64,000 nt of DNA, taken from assembly GCF_014836595.1 (NCBI RefSeq), contig NZ_JACSQO010000005.1, positions 144,556 through 208,555 on the forward strand. The letters run 5' to 3'. Origin of the DNA: Psychrobacillus faecigallinarum. Lineage in GTDB: Bacteria; Bacillota; Bacilli; Bacillales_A; Planococcaceae. How positions within the stretch are numbered: position 1 is the stretch's first letter; the number at the start of each line of letters is the position of its first letter. Below are positions 9,421 to 17,816 of the stretch, piece after piece. A model generated the notes under the pieces. That model searched no databases and was not told the origin of the DNA. It saw only the letters and a list, made by a program, of their open reading frames with translations. The translations under genes were made by a program, and so were the position numbers.

Positions 9421-10107
9421 TTATAGCGTTTCCTTATATACAACGAACCATTCTTCGTCTTTTTGGAAGATACTTGTGCCTACCCAGCCCGCTGCTAGTA
9501 ATTTTTGCTGTTCCTCTATGTCCCCCATTTTCATATGGAGCTCTTTTTCGCCAAATGTTATAAAATCATTTCCATCGATTCTCTTGTAAAATATGTAACG
9601 CAGCATATTATCATACTTACGTTTGAGAGCTTTAATAACCATTCCTTGGCTTAGCTTGTCTTTTAAGCTGGCAAAGTTAAATGGTGCTACCGTCGCACAA
9701 ATATAGATGTATGTAGAATCTTGCATAAGCTCCATTACAAGGTCCGCTAGTTTTCTTTGGAGGCCGTAACCGCGGTATGTAGGATGGACATTCGTAATTT
9801 CTTGATAGACAACGTCACCTAATTGTTCTTCCGAAAGACCAATATCATATCCTAAATGATGCTTGTCCATTGCTGGAATCGCAAGGGTGCGAAATGCGAT
9901 TAGCTCCTCACCTGCAAATACACCTACCATTAAACGGTGCTCTAGAGAGTCTTCGAATTCCTCCTTTGTAAGGGGCTGTAAAAACTCTTTATTATCTAAG
10001 TTTTGCAAGACAATGTCCTGTAAGGCTAAAATTTGTTCTATATTGTCCTTTGTTAACTCTCGAGCTGGGTACTCTTTTTCCCCAAGACTGACTATCCACT
10101 CTTTCAT
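9421..10107 (-). CDS. GNAT family N-acetyltransferase
   Basis: A 228-residue protein with a GNAT core. The acetyl-CoA loop is in the segment VHPTYRGYGLQRKLADLVME (about residues 108-128), matching the R/Q-x-x-G-x-G/A pattern as RGYGLQ. The C-terminus adds about 60 residues unlike minimal GNATs. It follows the enolase-superfamily gene by 14 bases on the same strand, so the two are probably cotranscribed. Acceptor substrate is unknown; an amino-acid derivative would fit the neighbourhood of amidohydrolase and racemase genes, but that is inference. Confidence 0.8.
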   Translation of the reverse strand: MKEWIVSLGEKEYPARELTKDNIEQILALQDIVLQNLDNKEFLQPLTKEEFEDSLEHRLMVGVFAGEELIAFRTLAIPAMDKHHLGYDIGLSEEQLGDVVYQEITNVHPTYRGYGLQRKLADLVMELMQDSTYIYICATVAPFNFASLKDKLSQGMVIKALKRKYDNMLRYIFYKRIDGNDFITFGEKELHMKMGDIEEQQKLLAAGWVGTSIFQKDEEWFVVYKETL

Positions 10108-10121
10108 TGATGCACTTCCTC

Positions 10122-11234
10122 TTACTTCATTACTTTATCGGAGAACTCTGTTAACTCTTTTAACACTTCTTCATCCACGTCTATACCTAAACCTGGTCGC
10201 TCATTAAGTTTAATAAAAGGAACATCATAGCGCAAATTTCCAACGTCCTTCGAGAACTTAAGTGGACCCGTCAATTCGACACTCGTAAATGCTTTTTTAG
10301 AGAATGCTACATGAAATCCTGCGGCTGAACCAATGGAAGACTCGACCATAGAACCGATTTGACATTCTAAGCCTGCCATTTCAGCCATATGAGCAAGCTT
10401 CATAGCGGGATATATACCGCCACATTTCATCAGCTTAATATTCACTTTGTGTGCAGCTTGCTTCTCTATTAACTCACGCATATCACGAAGTCCTCTCAAG
10501 CCTTCGTCCATCATAAGGGGGGTACTAGTTTTTGCCTTGACCTCCACCATTCCGTTAAAATCATCTGCCATTACAGGCTGTTCCAGCCAATCTAGTCCTG
10601 TATGCTCTAGCTGACGCATCGCAGAAATAGTATTAGCACTATTCTTCCAACCCTGATTTACGTCTACTCGAATGGCAATCTCATTGCCCACTTTTTCTCT
10701 AACTGCTTGGATTCGTTTTACATCAGCCTGTACTTCTGTTCCTACTTTCATTTTAAATGAAGTATAGCCCTCTTTCATACGTTTTTCTGCTTCTTCTGCC
10801 ATAGATTCTGGGGAGCCTATGCTCAATACATGAGTAACTGGAAATCTTTCATGATAACGCCCACCTAGCAATTGGTATACTGGAACACCGAGTTTTTTAC
10901 CGACCACATCGTAGCAAGCAATGTCTAAGGCTGCTTTAGCTGCTGGTGCTTGGTAGACAGCTTTATCCATCTTTTCATGAAGTCGCTCAAATTCCATCGG
11001 ATTTTCTCCGATTAAGGCTGGTGCTAAAGTATTTTTTAGCATAGCATATGTACTCTCCCATGTTTCTCCTGTTACGTGCTCGTCTGCGACTGCCTCTCCA
11101 TATCCAACTAGGCCTTCTTCTGTTGTGAGCTTCACTATGATAGAAGGCATATCATCGTACGTATGATAACTAATGATAAATGGATCGATTAATGGTAATC
11201 TAATAGCAGATATTTCTATTTCTTTAATTTTCAT
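10122..11234 (-). CDS. mandelate racemase/muconate lactonizing enzyme family protein
   Basis: A 370-residue enolase-superfamily enzyme with an N-terminal cap and a C-terminal barrel. The MLE-subgroup catalytic bases are visible: K161-x-K163 (SFKMKVG) and K267 in NIKLMKCGG. Metal ligands are D191 (DVNQG), E218 (LEQP) and D243 (MMDEG). The dipeptide-epimerase DxD motif near the C-terminus is absent; that position reads SVELTGP. An L-Ala-D/L-Glu epimerase label would therefore not be safe. Racemisation or cycloisomerisation of an amino-acid-derived acid is the family range. It is divergent from the regulator at 11322 and shares its promoter region. Confidence 0.85.
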   Translation of the reverse strand: MKIKEIEISAIRLPLIDPFIISYHTYDDMPSIIVKLTTEEGLVGYGEAVADEHVTGETWESTYAMLKNTLAPALIGENPMEFERLHEKMDKAVYQAPAAKAALDIACYDVVGKKLGVPVYQLLGGRYHERFPVTHVLSIGSPESMAEEAEKRMKEGYTSFKMKVGTEVQADVKRIQAVREKVGNEIAIRVDVNQGWKNSANTISAMRQLEHTGLDWLEQPVMADDFNGMVEVKAKTSTPLMMDEGLRGLRDMRELIEKQAAHKVNIKLMKCGGIYPAMKLAHMAEMAGLECQIGSMVESSIGSAAGFHVAFSKKAFTSVELTGPLKFSKDVGNLRYDVPFIKLNERPGLGIDVDEEVLKELTEFSDKVMK

Positions 11235-11277
11235 ATTTTTCTAACTTCCTTTACATATTTTTATTTTTTGGTTATAG

Positions 11278-11301
11278 TTGTCGTTAAATAGTCGTTAAAT
11301 A
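11278..11301. promoter_or_regulatory. tandem 11-bp operator in divergent promoter
   Basis: GTCGTTAAATA occurs twice in exact tandem (11280-11290 and 11291-11301), preceded by TT. A near-copy with the same 11-bp period is found upstream of nhaC at 14195-14216. The position between the enzyme gene and the regulator gene suggests it is the binding site of the 11322-12554 regulator. That link is inference. Confidence 0.6.
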
Positions 11302-11321
11302 CATAAAAAAAGGGGGATATC

Positions 11322-12554
11322 ATGCAATCACGTATAGCAGTTCTTGGCTCTACAAACTTTATAGAACGCTTGAAGCATTTCGAACATGAGATGCCTTTTA
11401 TCCGATTGGATTATTATCACTATAATACTCCAAAAGAGGCGAAGGAACTAGTAAAAAATATAAAACCATGCGCTGCTGTATTTTTCTCTGGTTCGCTCCC
11501 CTACCTATATGCAAAAAAAGAGAGAGAGCTCTTGCCTGTACCTTCCTATTATTTAAAGCAGGATAGTACTTCTGTTGCTACTACATTATTAGCAACTTGT
11601 CATACACCTATTCATCAAATTTCCATGGACTTAATAGAACCAAGACTTGTAGAAAGCGTCTTACAGGATATCAACCAAACAGCTGCAGTTCCCTTTCTTA
11701 TGCAAATTGATCCTGCATTCTCTTTAGAAGAGGTGGTGTCTTTTCATATTAACCTACAAAATGCCGGAAAAACAAAGCTTGCAATTACTTCTGTCCACGC
11801 TGTTTATGAATCTTTGATGCAAAGTGGAATACCTGTCGTTCGAATGATTGACCCAAAAAACTCTATTTTAAAAGCGATTGAAGAAACCAATTCATTAGCA
11901 ATTCTCGCAAAAAGTGAAGCCTCCAAAATTGCCGTTTGCTCTATTTTGCTAGACCAGGAGGACTCTAGTTCAGCAACCTCCTTGAATAAAGTAACAAATT
12001 CCATAGACGCTTCGATTGTTAAAGTCGATGACCTGCTTTATATGCTTTTCACTACTCAAGGAAAGGTTCAACTTGCCTTGGAGAGCAACGTGGTGAATAG
12101 CTGGTTCGACCTTTTTAGCACCCCCGTCCGCATTGCCTTTGGGTATGGCACGACAGTGTTAGAAGCTAGTGAAAACGCTAAGGATGCCTTAAGACATGCT
12201 ACAAAAAACAATATCTATCTAATGAACCAGGAAAAACAACTAACTGGTCCACTCCTTCAGAATGAAACTAAAATCGACTTAAGAACGAACGATCCTAGGC
12301 TTGTTTTAGTAGCCAAAGAGACAAAATTAAGCCCGGCTAATCTTTCTAAAATTATGCAATTTAGTCGCATCCACCATTCCGTCGAGTTTACTGCACACGA
12401 TTTAGAAGTCTTTTTAAAGGTCAGCAGGCGAACAACTGAAAGGATTCTTAAAAAGTTGTCGGATCACGGTTATGCATCCATCGTTGGTGAAGAAATGACC
12501 TATCAGCAGGGGCGACCTCGAGCGGTATATGAATTTAACTTTCCTACCTATTAA
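11322..12554 (+). CDS. transcriptional regulator with C-terminal winged helix
   Basis: 410 residues. The last ~65 (HSVEFTAHDLEVFLKVSRRT onward) form a helix-turn-helix/winged-helix with a recognition-like VSRRTTERILKKLSDHGYA. Residues about 235-310 (VDDLLYMLF, then AFGYGTTVLEASENAKDALR) resemble a degenerate nucleotidyl-cyclase/GTP-cyclohydrolase-III-type fold lacking catalytic acidic motifs, perhaps a ligand sensor. The N-terminal ~150 residues look like a Rossmann-type sensor. It is divergently transcribed from the enolase-superfamily gene. A strong AGGGGG site precedes the ATG. It likely controls that gene and nhaC through the GTCGTTAAATA repeats (inference). Confidence 0.7.
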   Translation: MQSRIAVLGSTNFIERLKHFEHEMPFIRLDYYHYNTPKEAKELVKNIKPCAAVFFSGSLPYLYAKKERELLPVPSYYLKQDSTSVATTLLATCHTPIHQISMDLIEPRLVESVLQDINQTAAVPFLMQIDPAFSLEEVVSFHINLQNAGKTKLAITSVHAVYESLMQSGIPVVRMIDPKNSILKAIEETNSLAILAKSEASKIAVCSILLDQEDSSSATSLNKVTNSIDASIVKVDDLLYMLFTTQGKVQLALESNVVNSWFDLFSTPVRIAFGYGTTVLEASENAKDALRHATKNNIYLMNQEKQLTGPLLQNETKIDLRTNDPRLVLVAKETKLSPANLSKIMQFSRIHHSVEFTAHDLEVFLKVSRRTTERILKKLSDHGYASIVGEEMTYQQGRPRAVYEFNFPTY

Positions 12555-12590
12555 ATATAAAGCCTGCTGAGTTCTAGGTAATTTTTGCTG

Positions 12591-12643
12591 AACGGTCATA
12601 AATTTTTTTATCCGGTCATAAATCTTTTCTATCCGGTCATAAA
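12591..12643. repeat. three CGGTCATAAA repeats, 20-21 bp period
   Basis: CGGTCATAAA starts at 12593, 12613 and 12634. The first unit is preceded by GAA and the next two by TATC. The same motif with the same spacing and flanks recurs at 35168-35238. It lies just past the regulator stop, before the convergent terminator. Confidence 0.75.
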
Positions 12644-12680
12644 AAGCTTTTTGGCATTAAAAAGCCACTTAAAAAGAAAA

Positions 12681-12716
12681 GGAAAGCTCAGCTTATCACT
12701 GAACTTTCCTTTTTTA
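12681..12716. terminator. bidirectional terminator between regulator and nhaC
   Basis: GGAAAGCTCAG and CTGAACTTTCC arms (one mismatch), with A-rich sequence on the left and six T on the right. It serves the plus-strand regulator and the minus-strand antiporter. Confidence 0.8.
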
Positions 12717-14153
12717 TGCTTCTGCAATCTCTTTGTTTAAAATCTCTTGCTTTTCTTCCTCAGAGATTTTTACAATGGAGAAACCTACTGCTGCATAGAT
12801 AATAGATAGAATTGGCACTGTATAGTTTAATATTGCATATGGTGCATATTCAAAAGCTCCTACCCCTAGTGTCCCTAATATGAAAACACCACAAGTGTTC
12901 CAAGGTATAAATACCGATGTCAAAGTTCCTCCATCCTCTAAAGCTCGTGATAAGTTTTTAGAGTGCAGTCCCATATTCGTGTACGCTTTAGAAAACATTC
13001 TAGCTGGTACAACGATCGAGATGTATTGCTCTGAACAAGTAGCATTCGTTGTAAAACAAGCTAATATAGTAGCAGCTACCATAGAAAATGCTGTCTTTGC
13101 AAGCTTTAAAATCTGATTCATAATAGACTGAAGCATCCCTGAAAACTCAAGTATCCCACCAAAGGTCATTGCAACAATCGTCATTGACACCGTGTACATC
13201 ATAGAATCTAACCCACCACGGTTAAAGAGTTCATCTACCATTGCGTTACCTGTTTCAATAACGTATCCACTTTGAAGAGCACTAACAGCTGAAGCCACGT
13301 CTCCTCCTTGAACAAAAATCTGAGATAGGAATCCTAGTAAAATACCAACTACTAAAGCTGGAATAGCAGGTACCTTTAGAGCAACTAATACAATTACTGC
13401 TAACGGAATTAGCAATAACCACGGTGATATAACAAAGCTTTGATCAAGCACGCCTATTGTTTGCTGTATGCTTTCCTGATCAATGCTGCTGTTTTTATAT
13501 TTCATTCCTAATAGACCATAAGCTACTAACGCAATAACTGCTGCGGGTATAGTAGTGTAAAACATATGTCGAATATGTACGAATAAATCTGTTCCTGTAA
13601 GACCAGCCGCTAGATTGGTTGTATCGGACAACGGTGACATTTTGTCTCCAAAATAAGCTCCAGAGATAACTGCTCCAGCTATCATAGCAGCCGGAATTCC
13701 CATACTTAAACCGATTCCCATACCTGCAACCCCAATTGTCCCCATCGTGGACCAAGAGCTACCAATTGCAAGCGATACTATCATACAAATCACACAAATT
13801 GTAACTAAGAAGAAAGCTGGCGTTATGATTTTTAGTCCGAAATAAATCATCGTAGCAACTACACCACCGCCGATCCATGCTCCTATGATAAGACCTACCA
13901 ATATAATGATGACTACCGCTGGAAGCGCTAGTTTAATCCCCTTGTACATCATTTCCTCGACTTCATCCCATTTAAAGCCATGTTTCCAAGCAACAAATGC
14001 TGCTATGATTGTACCAACTATTAACGGAATGTGAGGCCCTTGCTCCAACTTAACTACAGTAATAATCATTGTTAAAATCATTACTAATAAAGGCGTGATC
14101 GCCCATATCAAGGACATTTCTTTTTTCTCTAATGGTTTCTTTTCTTCTACCAT
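12714..14153 (-). CDS. nhaC: NhaC family Na+/H+ antiporter
   Basis: A 479-residue secondary transporter with about twelve membrane helices. Family marks are the GSSWSTMGTIGVAGMGIG segment near residue 135 and GAYFGDKMSPLSDTTNLA near 170, where conserved polar residues line the ion path. The TNATCSEQY stretch is near 385. NhaC members exchange H+ for Na+, some with an organic acid (MleN). Here it lies in a cluster with amidohydrolase and racemase-type enzymes, so co-transport of an amino-acid-derived acid is possible. A tandem GTCGTT operator 40-60 bases upstream suggests co-regulation with the 10122 gene. Confidence 0.9.
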   Translation of the reverse strand: MVEEKKPLEKKEMSLIWAITPLLVMILTMIITVVKLEQGPHIPLIVGTIIAAFVAWKHGFKWDEVEEMMYKGIKLALPAVVIIILVGLIIGAWIGGGVVATMIYFGLKIITPAFFLVTICVICMIVSLAIGSSWSTMGTIGVAGMGIGLSMGIPAAMIAGAVISGAYFGDKMSPLSDTTNLAAGLTGTDLFVHIRHMFYTTIPAAVIALVAYGLLGMKYKNSSIDQESIQQTIGVLDQSFVISPWLLLIPLAVIVLVALKVPAIPALVVGILLGFLSQIFVQGGDVASAVSALQSGYVIETGNAMVDELFNRGGLDSMMYTVSMTIVAMTFGGILEFSGMLQSIMNQILKLAKTAFSMVAATILACFTTNATCSEQYISIVVPARMFSKAYTNMGLHSKNLSRALEDGGTLTSVFIPWNTCGVFILGTLGVGAFEYAPYAILNYTVPILSIIYAAVGFSIVKISEEEKQEILNKEIAEA

Positions 14154-14192
14154 ACCAATTCACCCCTTCGCGACTTGTTCAATAATTTACAA

Positions 14193-14216
14193 TTGTCGTT
14201 TATTAGTCGCTATTAG
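14193..14216. promoter_or_regulatory. tandem 11-bp operator upstream of nhaC
   Basis: GTCGTTTATTA (14195-14205) and GTCGCTATTAG (14206-14216) repeat with an 11-bp period and are preceded by TT, as at 11278-11301. This is the likely second site of the regulator encoded at 11322. Confidence 0.55.
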
Positions 14217-14245
14217 GGATATATTAATCTTTTATTAAAATTACG

Positions 14246-15349
14246 TCAATCTTTTTTAGCAATTTTTAAAAGCGCTTTCATAAGCACTTGAGCACCGATA
14301 TAGAGGGCTTTGCGATCAAAAGTCATATGAGGATGATGAAGACCAGGAGAAAGGTCTGCTCCTATGCCAATCATTGCAGCCTTTAATTTCGGCTGTCTAA
14401 TCGTATAAAAATGGAAATCATCACTACCAGATGTGATTACCTCTTCTGCTAGGTTCTCTGTTCCAATCGCTTCAATGATACCTTCTCTAGCTATTGAAGC
14501 GGCTTCTTTTGAAACTTCTGCTCCAGGAGTAATATCTTGCCACTCCCATTCTATTTCTATATCAAAAAGCCCTTGAAGAGAAAGTAAGTGTTTCTCAATT
14601 TGCTCTTTCATTTGTTTAAGCACATTGTTTTTTTGAGCACGTGCATCGATCGAGAAGCTTGCTGTACCAGGGATAATATTGGAACTTTCCCCACCAGCCT
14701 GTATTTTAGTCAGTTTTGCAGAGTATGCCTCAAAAGGAGAAAAGTATAGGTTTTTTAAAGATTGATGGATTGCAACTGCTACATCAATCGCATTCTTTCC
14801 TTGATGAGGTCGAGCTCCATGTGCATCAATCCCTTTAATTTTCCCTTCAAGGAACATTGCTGCACCGTGGTGGATCGCTGGTGCCACCTTACCAAAAGGT
14901 AGCTCTTCCACGGGTCTTAAATGCACTCCAAAGAGATGGGTAACATCCTCTAGTGCCCCTCTGTCAATCATAGAATTCGCACCATTTCCCTTTTCCTCCG
15001 CAGGCTGGAATATAAAGCGAATACGTTTATCCAGCTTTGCATCCTTCAATAAAAGAAGAGCTCCTAAAACCATAGAAATATTCGCATCATGACCACAAGA
15101 ATGATTTGCTTGGTATATTCCATCTACCTCCTGCCATAATGCATCGATATCTGCACGAATTGCAATCACTTCTTCTCCCTCGCCTATTTCTGCCAAGAGA
15201 CCTGTTACATCTTCAAAACGTCGGTAAGGAACATCTAGTGAATCAAGGATTTCAGCAATTTTATTGGTTGTTTCGAATTCCTTCCAGCTTACTTCCGGAT
15301 ATTTATGAAAATGTTCAAACCACTCTAATATTTGAGATTCTACCTGCAT
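14246..15349 (-). CDS. M20 family metallo-amidohydrolase
   Basis: A 367-residue M20D peptidase/aminoacylase-type enzyme. Metal and catalytic marks are SCGHDANISM (C85, H87), the PAEEKGNG glutamates at 118-119, GAHLRPVEE-like His positions, and HHPHMTFD near the C-terminus. The family hydrolyses N-acyl amino acids or related amides in the cytoplasm. It precedes nhaC on the same strand by 92 bases. Together with the enolase-superfamily enzyme and GNAT this suggests uptake and breakdown of an N-acylated amino acid; the compound is not known. Confidence 0.88.
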   Translation of the reverse strand: MQVESQILEWFEHFHKYPEVSWKEFETTNKIAEILDSLDVPYRRFEDVTGLLAEIGEGEEVIAIRADIDALWQEVDGIYQANHSCGHDANISMVLGALLLLKDAKLDKRIRFIFQPAEEKGNGANSMIDRGALEDVTHLFGVHLRPVEELPFGKVAPAIHHGAAMFLEGKIKGIDAHGARPHQGKNAIDVAVAIHQSLKNLYFSPFEAYSAKLTKIQAGGESSNIIPGTASFSIDARAQKNNVLKQMKEQIEKHLLSLQGLFDIEIEWEWQDITPGAEVSKEAASIAREGIIEAIGTENLAEEVITSGSDDFHFYTIRQPKLKAAMIGIGADLSPGLHHPHMTFDRKALYIGAQVLMKALLKIAKKD

Positions 15350-15402
15350 CTTTTCTCGCTCTCCCTTTACTGTTAATGTATGTATAGACCCCTATTGAGT
15401 CT

Positions 15403-15597
15403 TTATTTTATAATTTCGCAGACTCTGCCTATTTGACCGTCCGTCAATCTTACTTTTATGCCGTGTGGATGAAAGGTTGAATTTGTTAAAATATCTTGAA
15501 CTACTCCCTTTGTTTTATTGCCTGAGCGCTGATCCTTTTTTAAAATTATATACACTTCTAGTCCTGCATGAATATCTTTTCTATTTTGTCCGTTCAT
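15403..15597 (-). CDS. ywbE: YwbE family protein
   Basis: A 64-residue YwbE (DUF2196) protein, recognisable by NGQNRKDI, VYIILKKDQRSG and GIKVRLTDGQIGRV. I prefer the ATG at 15597, six bases after AGAGGTG; a GTG at 15606 lies inside that ribosome site. The family is small, basic and of unknown biochemical role. Confidence 0.9.
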   Translation of the reverse strand: MNGQNRKDIHAGLEVYIILKKDQRSGNKTKGVVQDILTNSTFHPHGIKVRLTDGQIGRVCEIIK

Positions 15598-15974
15598 ATA
15601 ATTCACCTCTTTTTGTATCGTACCACTTTCATGCTGTGCTTACATCCATTTGTTTAATACTATATAAATTGTAGAAAAATAATTCCTATCCCTTAGCGGT
15701 TTTAAACATCACTCAACTACAAATCACTGGTAATTGTCGCTACGTTTTTGGAAACATCCCAAGTCTAGGCATAAGGCTGTCATATGAGATATTCTCAACA
15801 TACATATAATTTAGCTAATAATCAAAAAATCCTCCCTATAAAAAGGAGGAAAATGATTAGTTGTACTGCTTCTCTACATACTCTGGTAACACGAAGCTCT
15901 GAACCAAAGCGCTCTAATTTTGTTATCCCTATAGGAATCTTATTACATACTACTAGGCAAATTTTTTCAATATA
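15598..15974. other. gene-free stretch before the accessory block
   Basis: No supported gene. It holds a CCTCC/GGAGG hairpin near 15834-15850 without a T-tract. A minus-strand reading near 15860-15935 (SELRVTRVCREAVQ) could be a decayed coding remnant, but I cannot place it. The base composition is similar to the flanks. Confidence 0.35.
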
Positions 15975-16187
15975 TTATTTATGTTGTTGCTTCAACCACT
16001 CTATTGCCACATTCGCATGTAAACTAGCACCATATTTAAAGATTTCTTCCTTTTGTTGCATGCGTGGATTATAAACCGGTGCCTCTCCTTCTTTACCTGT
16101 CCCTAAAATAAGAAATGCAGACTGTACAGATTGAGAAATATAAGAGAAATCTTCTGAACCACTCATTATATTTCTATGTTTAAACAT
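15975..16187 (-). pseudogene. C-terminal fragment of an M20 amidohydrolase
   Basis: The reading contains MSGSEDFSYISQSVQSAFLI followed by GTGKEGEAPVYNPRM and a GASLHANVAIEWL ending. This is the last ~65 residues of an N-acyl amino acid amidohydrolase, including the metal-proximal GSEDF. About 300 N-terminal residues, with CGHD and EE motifs, are missing. Homology breaks at about 16165, where a foreign ORF fragment and a repeat element begin. It probably marks an insertion or deletion boundary of the accessory block. Confidence 0.8.
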
Positions 16188-16321
16188 TCTGATCTTTCCA
16201 TAAATGAAGAAACAAAAGAAAAATACTCTTTTAAAGAGCTTATAATTCCAAATGGAGAAGCATTTTTACTAAAGTATAATAACAATCCTTTAACCTTAAA
16301 AAAAGGAGATGTTGTTTCCTT
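16176..16321 (+). pseudogene. unknown ORF fragment at the junction
   Basis: An open frame from ATG 16176 (MFKHSDLSINEETKEKYS...) is protein-like up to about KKGDVVSFHV, where it enters the 380-bp repeat element. Past 16322 the reading is the repeat, so the natural 3' end appears lost. I do not recognise the family. It may be the remains of a gene disrupted by the element. Confidence 0.35.
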
Positions 16322-16702
16322 CCATGTAGCGCAAAATCAGCGCTACACCACAGAGGATGAAAATGTTTATAGAACGGGTATAGGATACTACGGCTGGGAG
16401 AGGAAGGTCGATCAACTATGGTGCCATTGAGCCCATCCGTTAGTCTGACTCCAACGACCACGGTGCATCACAGACTGTCGCACTCTATATGAGTAGCACT
16501 CATGGGAGATTAATCCTACTCTGGTTATTGCACCAGCCTGCCTTTATTCTTACAAGAATATGGAGTTGATTCTTGATTTACCTTTTAACTTAATATAAAC
16601 ATTCTAAGGCTCAGCTTTTTTTTAAAAAAGCAATTTCTGAGTCTCTTTTGTTATACATTTTTGTATATTTTGAGCATTTTTTAATTTTCATGGGAGTTGA
16701 AT
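16322..16702. repeat. 380-bp repeat element, copy 1 (structured)
   Basis: Nearly identical to 17817-18192; about 210 bases from 16406 are the same in both copies. It contains many short inverted repeats: GTAGCGC/GCGCTAC, AGTCTG/CAGACT, CTGGT/ACCAG, TATTCTT/AAGAATA. It begins about 10 bases past the kinase gene stop on that gene's 3' side. No transposase or terminal inverted repeats are visible. It could be a MITE-like element, a conserved structured RNA or a recombination site. A 70-residue reading on the minus strand is probably not coding. Confidence 0.75.
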
Positions 16703-16711
16703 TACAAATGA

Positions 16712-17716
16712 TTATTCTACATTATTAAGCCAGTCAACTAATTTTGAAATTATTTCTGCATAATACTTGATTTCCTTTATTGTTCCTACTACTTGTGTCG
16801 TACCCATCTTTTGTTCTTCTCCGTCTGTGCATTCAATCCACAAAGAACGCTTTAAATTGTATTCAAGCCATCCTAATTTTCCTAAATAACCATTTTCTAA
16901 TACAGTAGACCAATTTGCCTGAGTTTCTCCGTTTCTCTTTTTATATCCATTTATAAAAGCAAAAAATCTTTCTTTAACTATGTTTTCTGTCTTATCTTTA
17001 GACCAGTATAGTGCAGTTTCAATTAAATCGTGCATTGGATTAACATAACCAGCGGACTCCCTATCAATTATAACTGGATTATCTTTATTCCATAAGACAT
17101 TTTTGGGGTCTAAATCCCTATGACTAATAACTAAATTTGTTGAAAGTACTCTATTTGCTTTGTATGCTAAAGTACTCCACTCATAAAGTTTATCAACAAT
17201 TTCAAGTAGAGATTCAACCCATTCAGCATTACTTTTTTGTCCTTGTTGAATGTAATATTCCCAGTTTACGGACTGTTCATTGTTGCCCAAATCTTTCTTT
17301 AATTGAAGTTCCGAAAAATCTGTACCATGGATGTCAGCGAGGATAGAACCTATTTTTTCACTATGACTACTATTAATTACACTTGATTCAAGAGTTATAC
17401 TCTCTATCCAATCGAAAACAATATAGAATTGACTATCTATAGTTTGAATAAAATTTCCATAAATTATTTTAGCTGGAACAGCAGGTACTTTCTTTGACAC
17501 CAAATTTGCAACCCTCTCTGAATTAATATAATTCATCATTGCATCTGGTCTTAACATAATTTGAGGATTTAAGATTTTTACGGCATATTTTCCTTTATCT
17601 GTTTCAATAGCATACGTCTTATGTAAAAGACCGCCTGATATTGATACTGGAACCCCAATTATTTCACCAAGTTGGGATTCATCACTTAACTTTTTAAATA
17701 ATTGATTATTAACCAT
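16712..17716 (-). CDS. aminoglycoside phosphotransferase family kinase-like protein
   Basis: 334 residues with the APH/choline-kinase fold. The N-lobe has YAVKILNPQ (ATP-binding Lys). The catalytic loop reads SHRDLDPKNVLW, and the metal motif reads VIIDRESAG in place of the usual IDWE. The family phosphorylates small-molecule hydroxyls, including aminoglycosides, homoserine or sugars; the actual substrate is unknown. It is flanked on both sides by the 380-bp element and has a palindromic repeat 25 bases upstream of its start. This single-gene setting suggests lateral acquisition. Confidence 0.8.
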   Translation of the reverse strand: MVNNQLFKKLSDESQLGEIIGVPVSISGGLLHKTYAIETDKGKYAVKILNPQIMLRPDAMMNYINSERVANLVSKKVPAVPAKIIYGNFIQTIDSQFYIVFDWIESITLESSVINSSHSEKIGSILADIHGTDFSELQLKKDLGNNEQSVNWEYYIQQGQKSNAEWVESLLEIVDKLYEWSTLAYKANRVLSTNLVISHRDLDPKNVLWNKDNPVIIDRESAGYVNPMHDLIETALYWSKDKTENIVKERFFAFINGYKKRNGETQANWSTVLENGYLGKLGWLEYNLKRSLWIECTDGEEQKMGTTQVVGTIKEIKYYAEIISKLVDWLNNVE

Positions 17717-17740
17717 ATCTCTACCCCTTATAATCTTTTA

Positions 17741-17812
17741 TTAAAATAAACTGCCCCATTAATTCAATAAGAAAAAAGGCTTTACTTCTTCTTGAAGTAA
17801 AGCACCCGTTAG
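17741..17812. repeat. array repeat R1 (full length)
   Basis: It has the full palindrome-plus-terminator organisation described at R5 (20656). The hairpin half is perfect here (GCTTTACTTC and GAAGTAAAGC). The first palindrome arm is degenerate (TTAAAATAAAC). It ends in CGTTAG directly against the second 380-bp element. Confidence 0.8.
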
Positions 17813-17816
17813 CCAT

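Noticed and set aside
13495..13755. Open frame within nhaC on the same strand
   Set aside because: It lies in a shifted frame of a well-supported antiporter gene; composition is unlike a protein.
16240..16461. Minus-strand reading across the 380-bp repeat with GVRLTDGLNG, similar to the YwbE ending VRLTDGQIG
   Set aside because: The copies carry different frames and no ribosome site; the likeness covers few residues. Both copies look like non-coding structured sequence.
16408..16560. Group II intron or known riboswitch
   Set aside because: A GTGCGACA-like start appears on the minus strand, but no domain V or known riboswitch core is visible.
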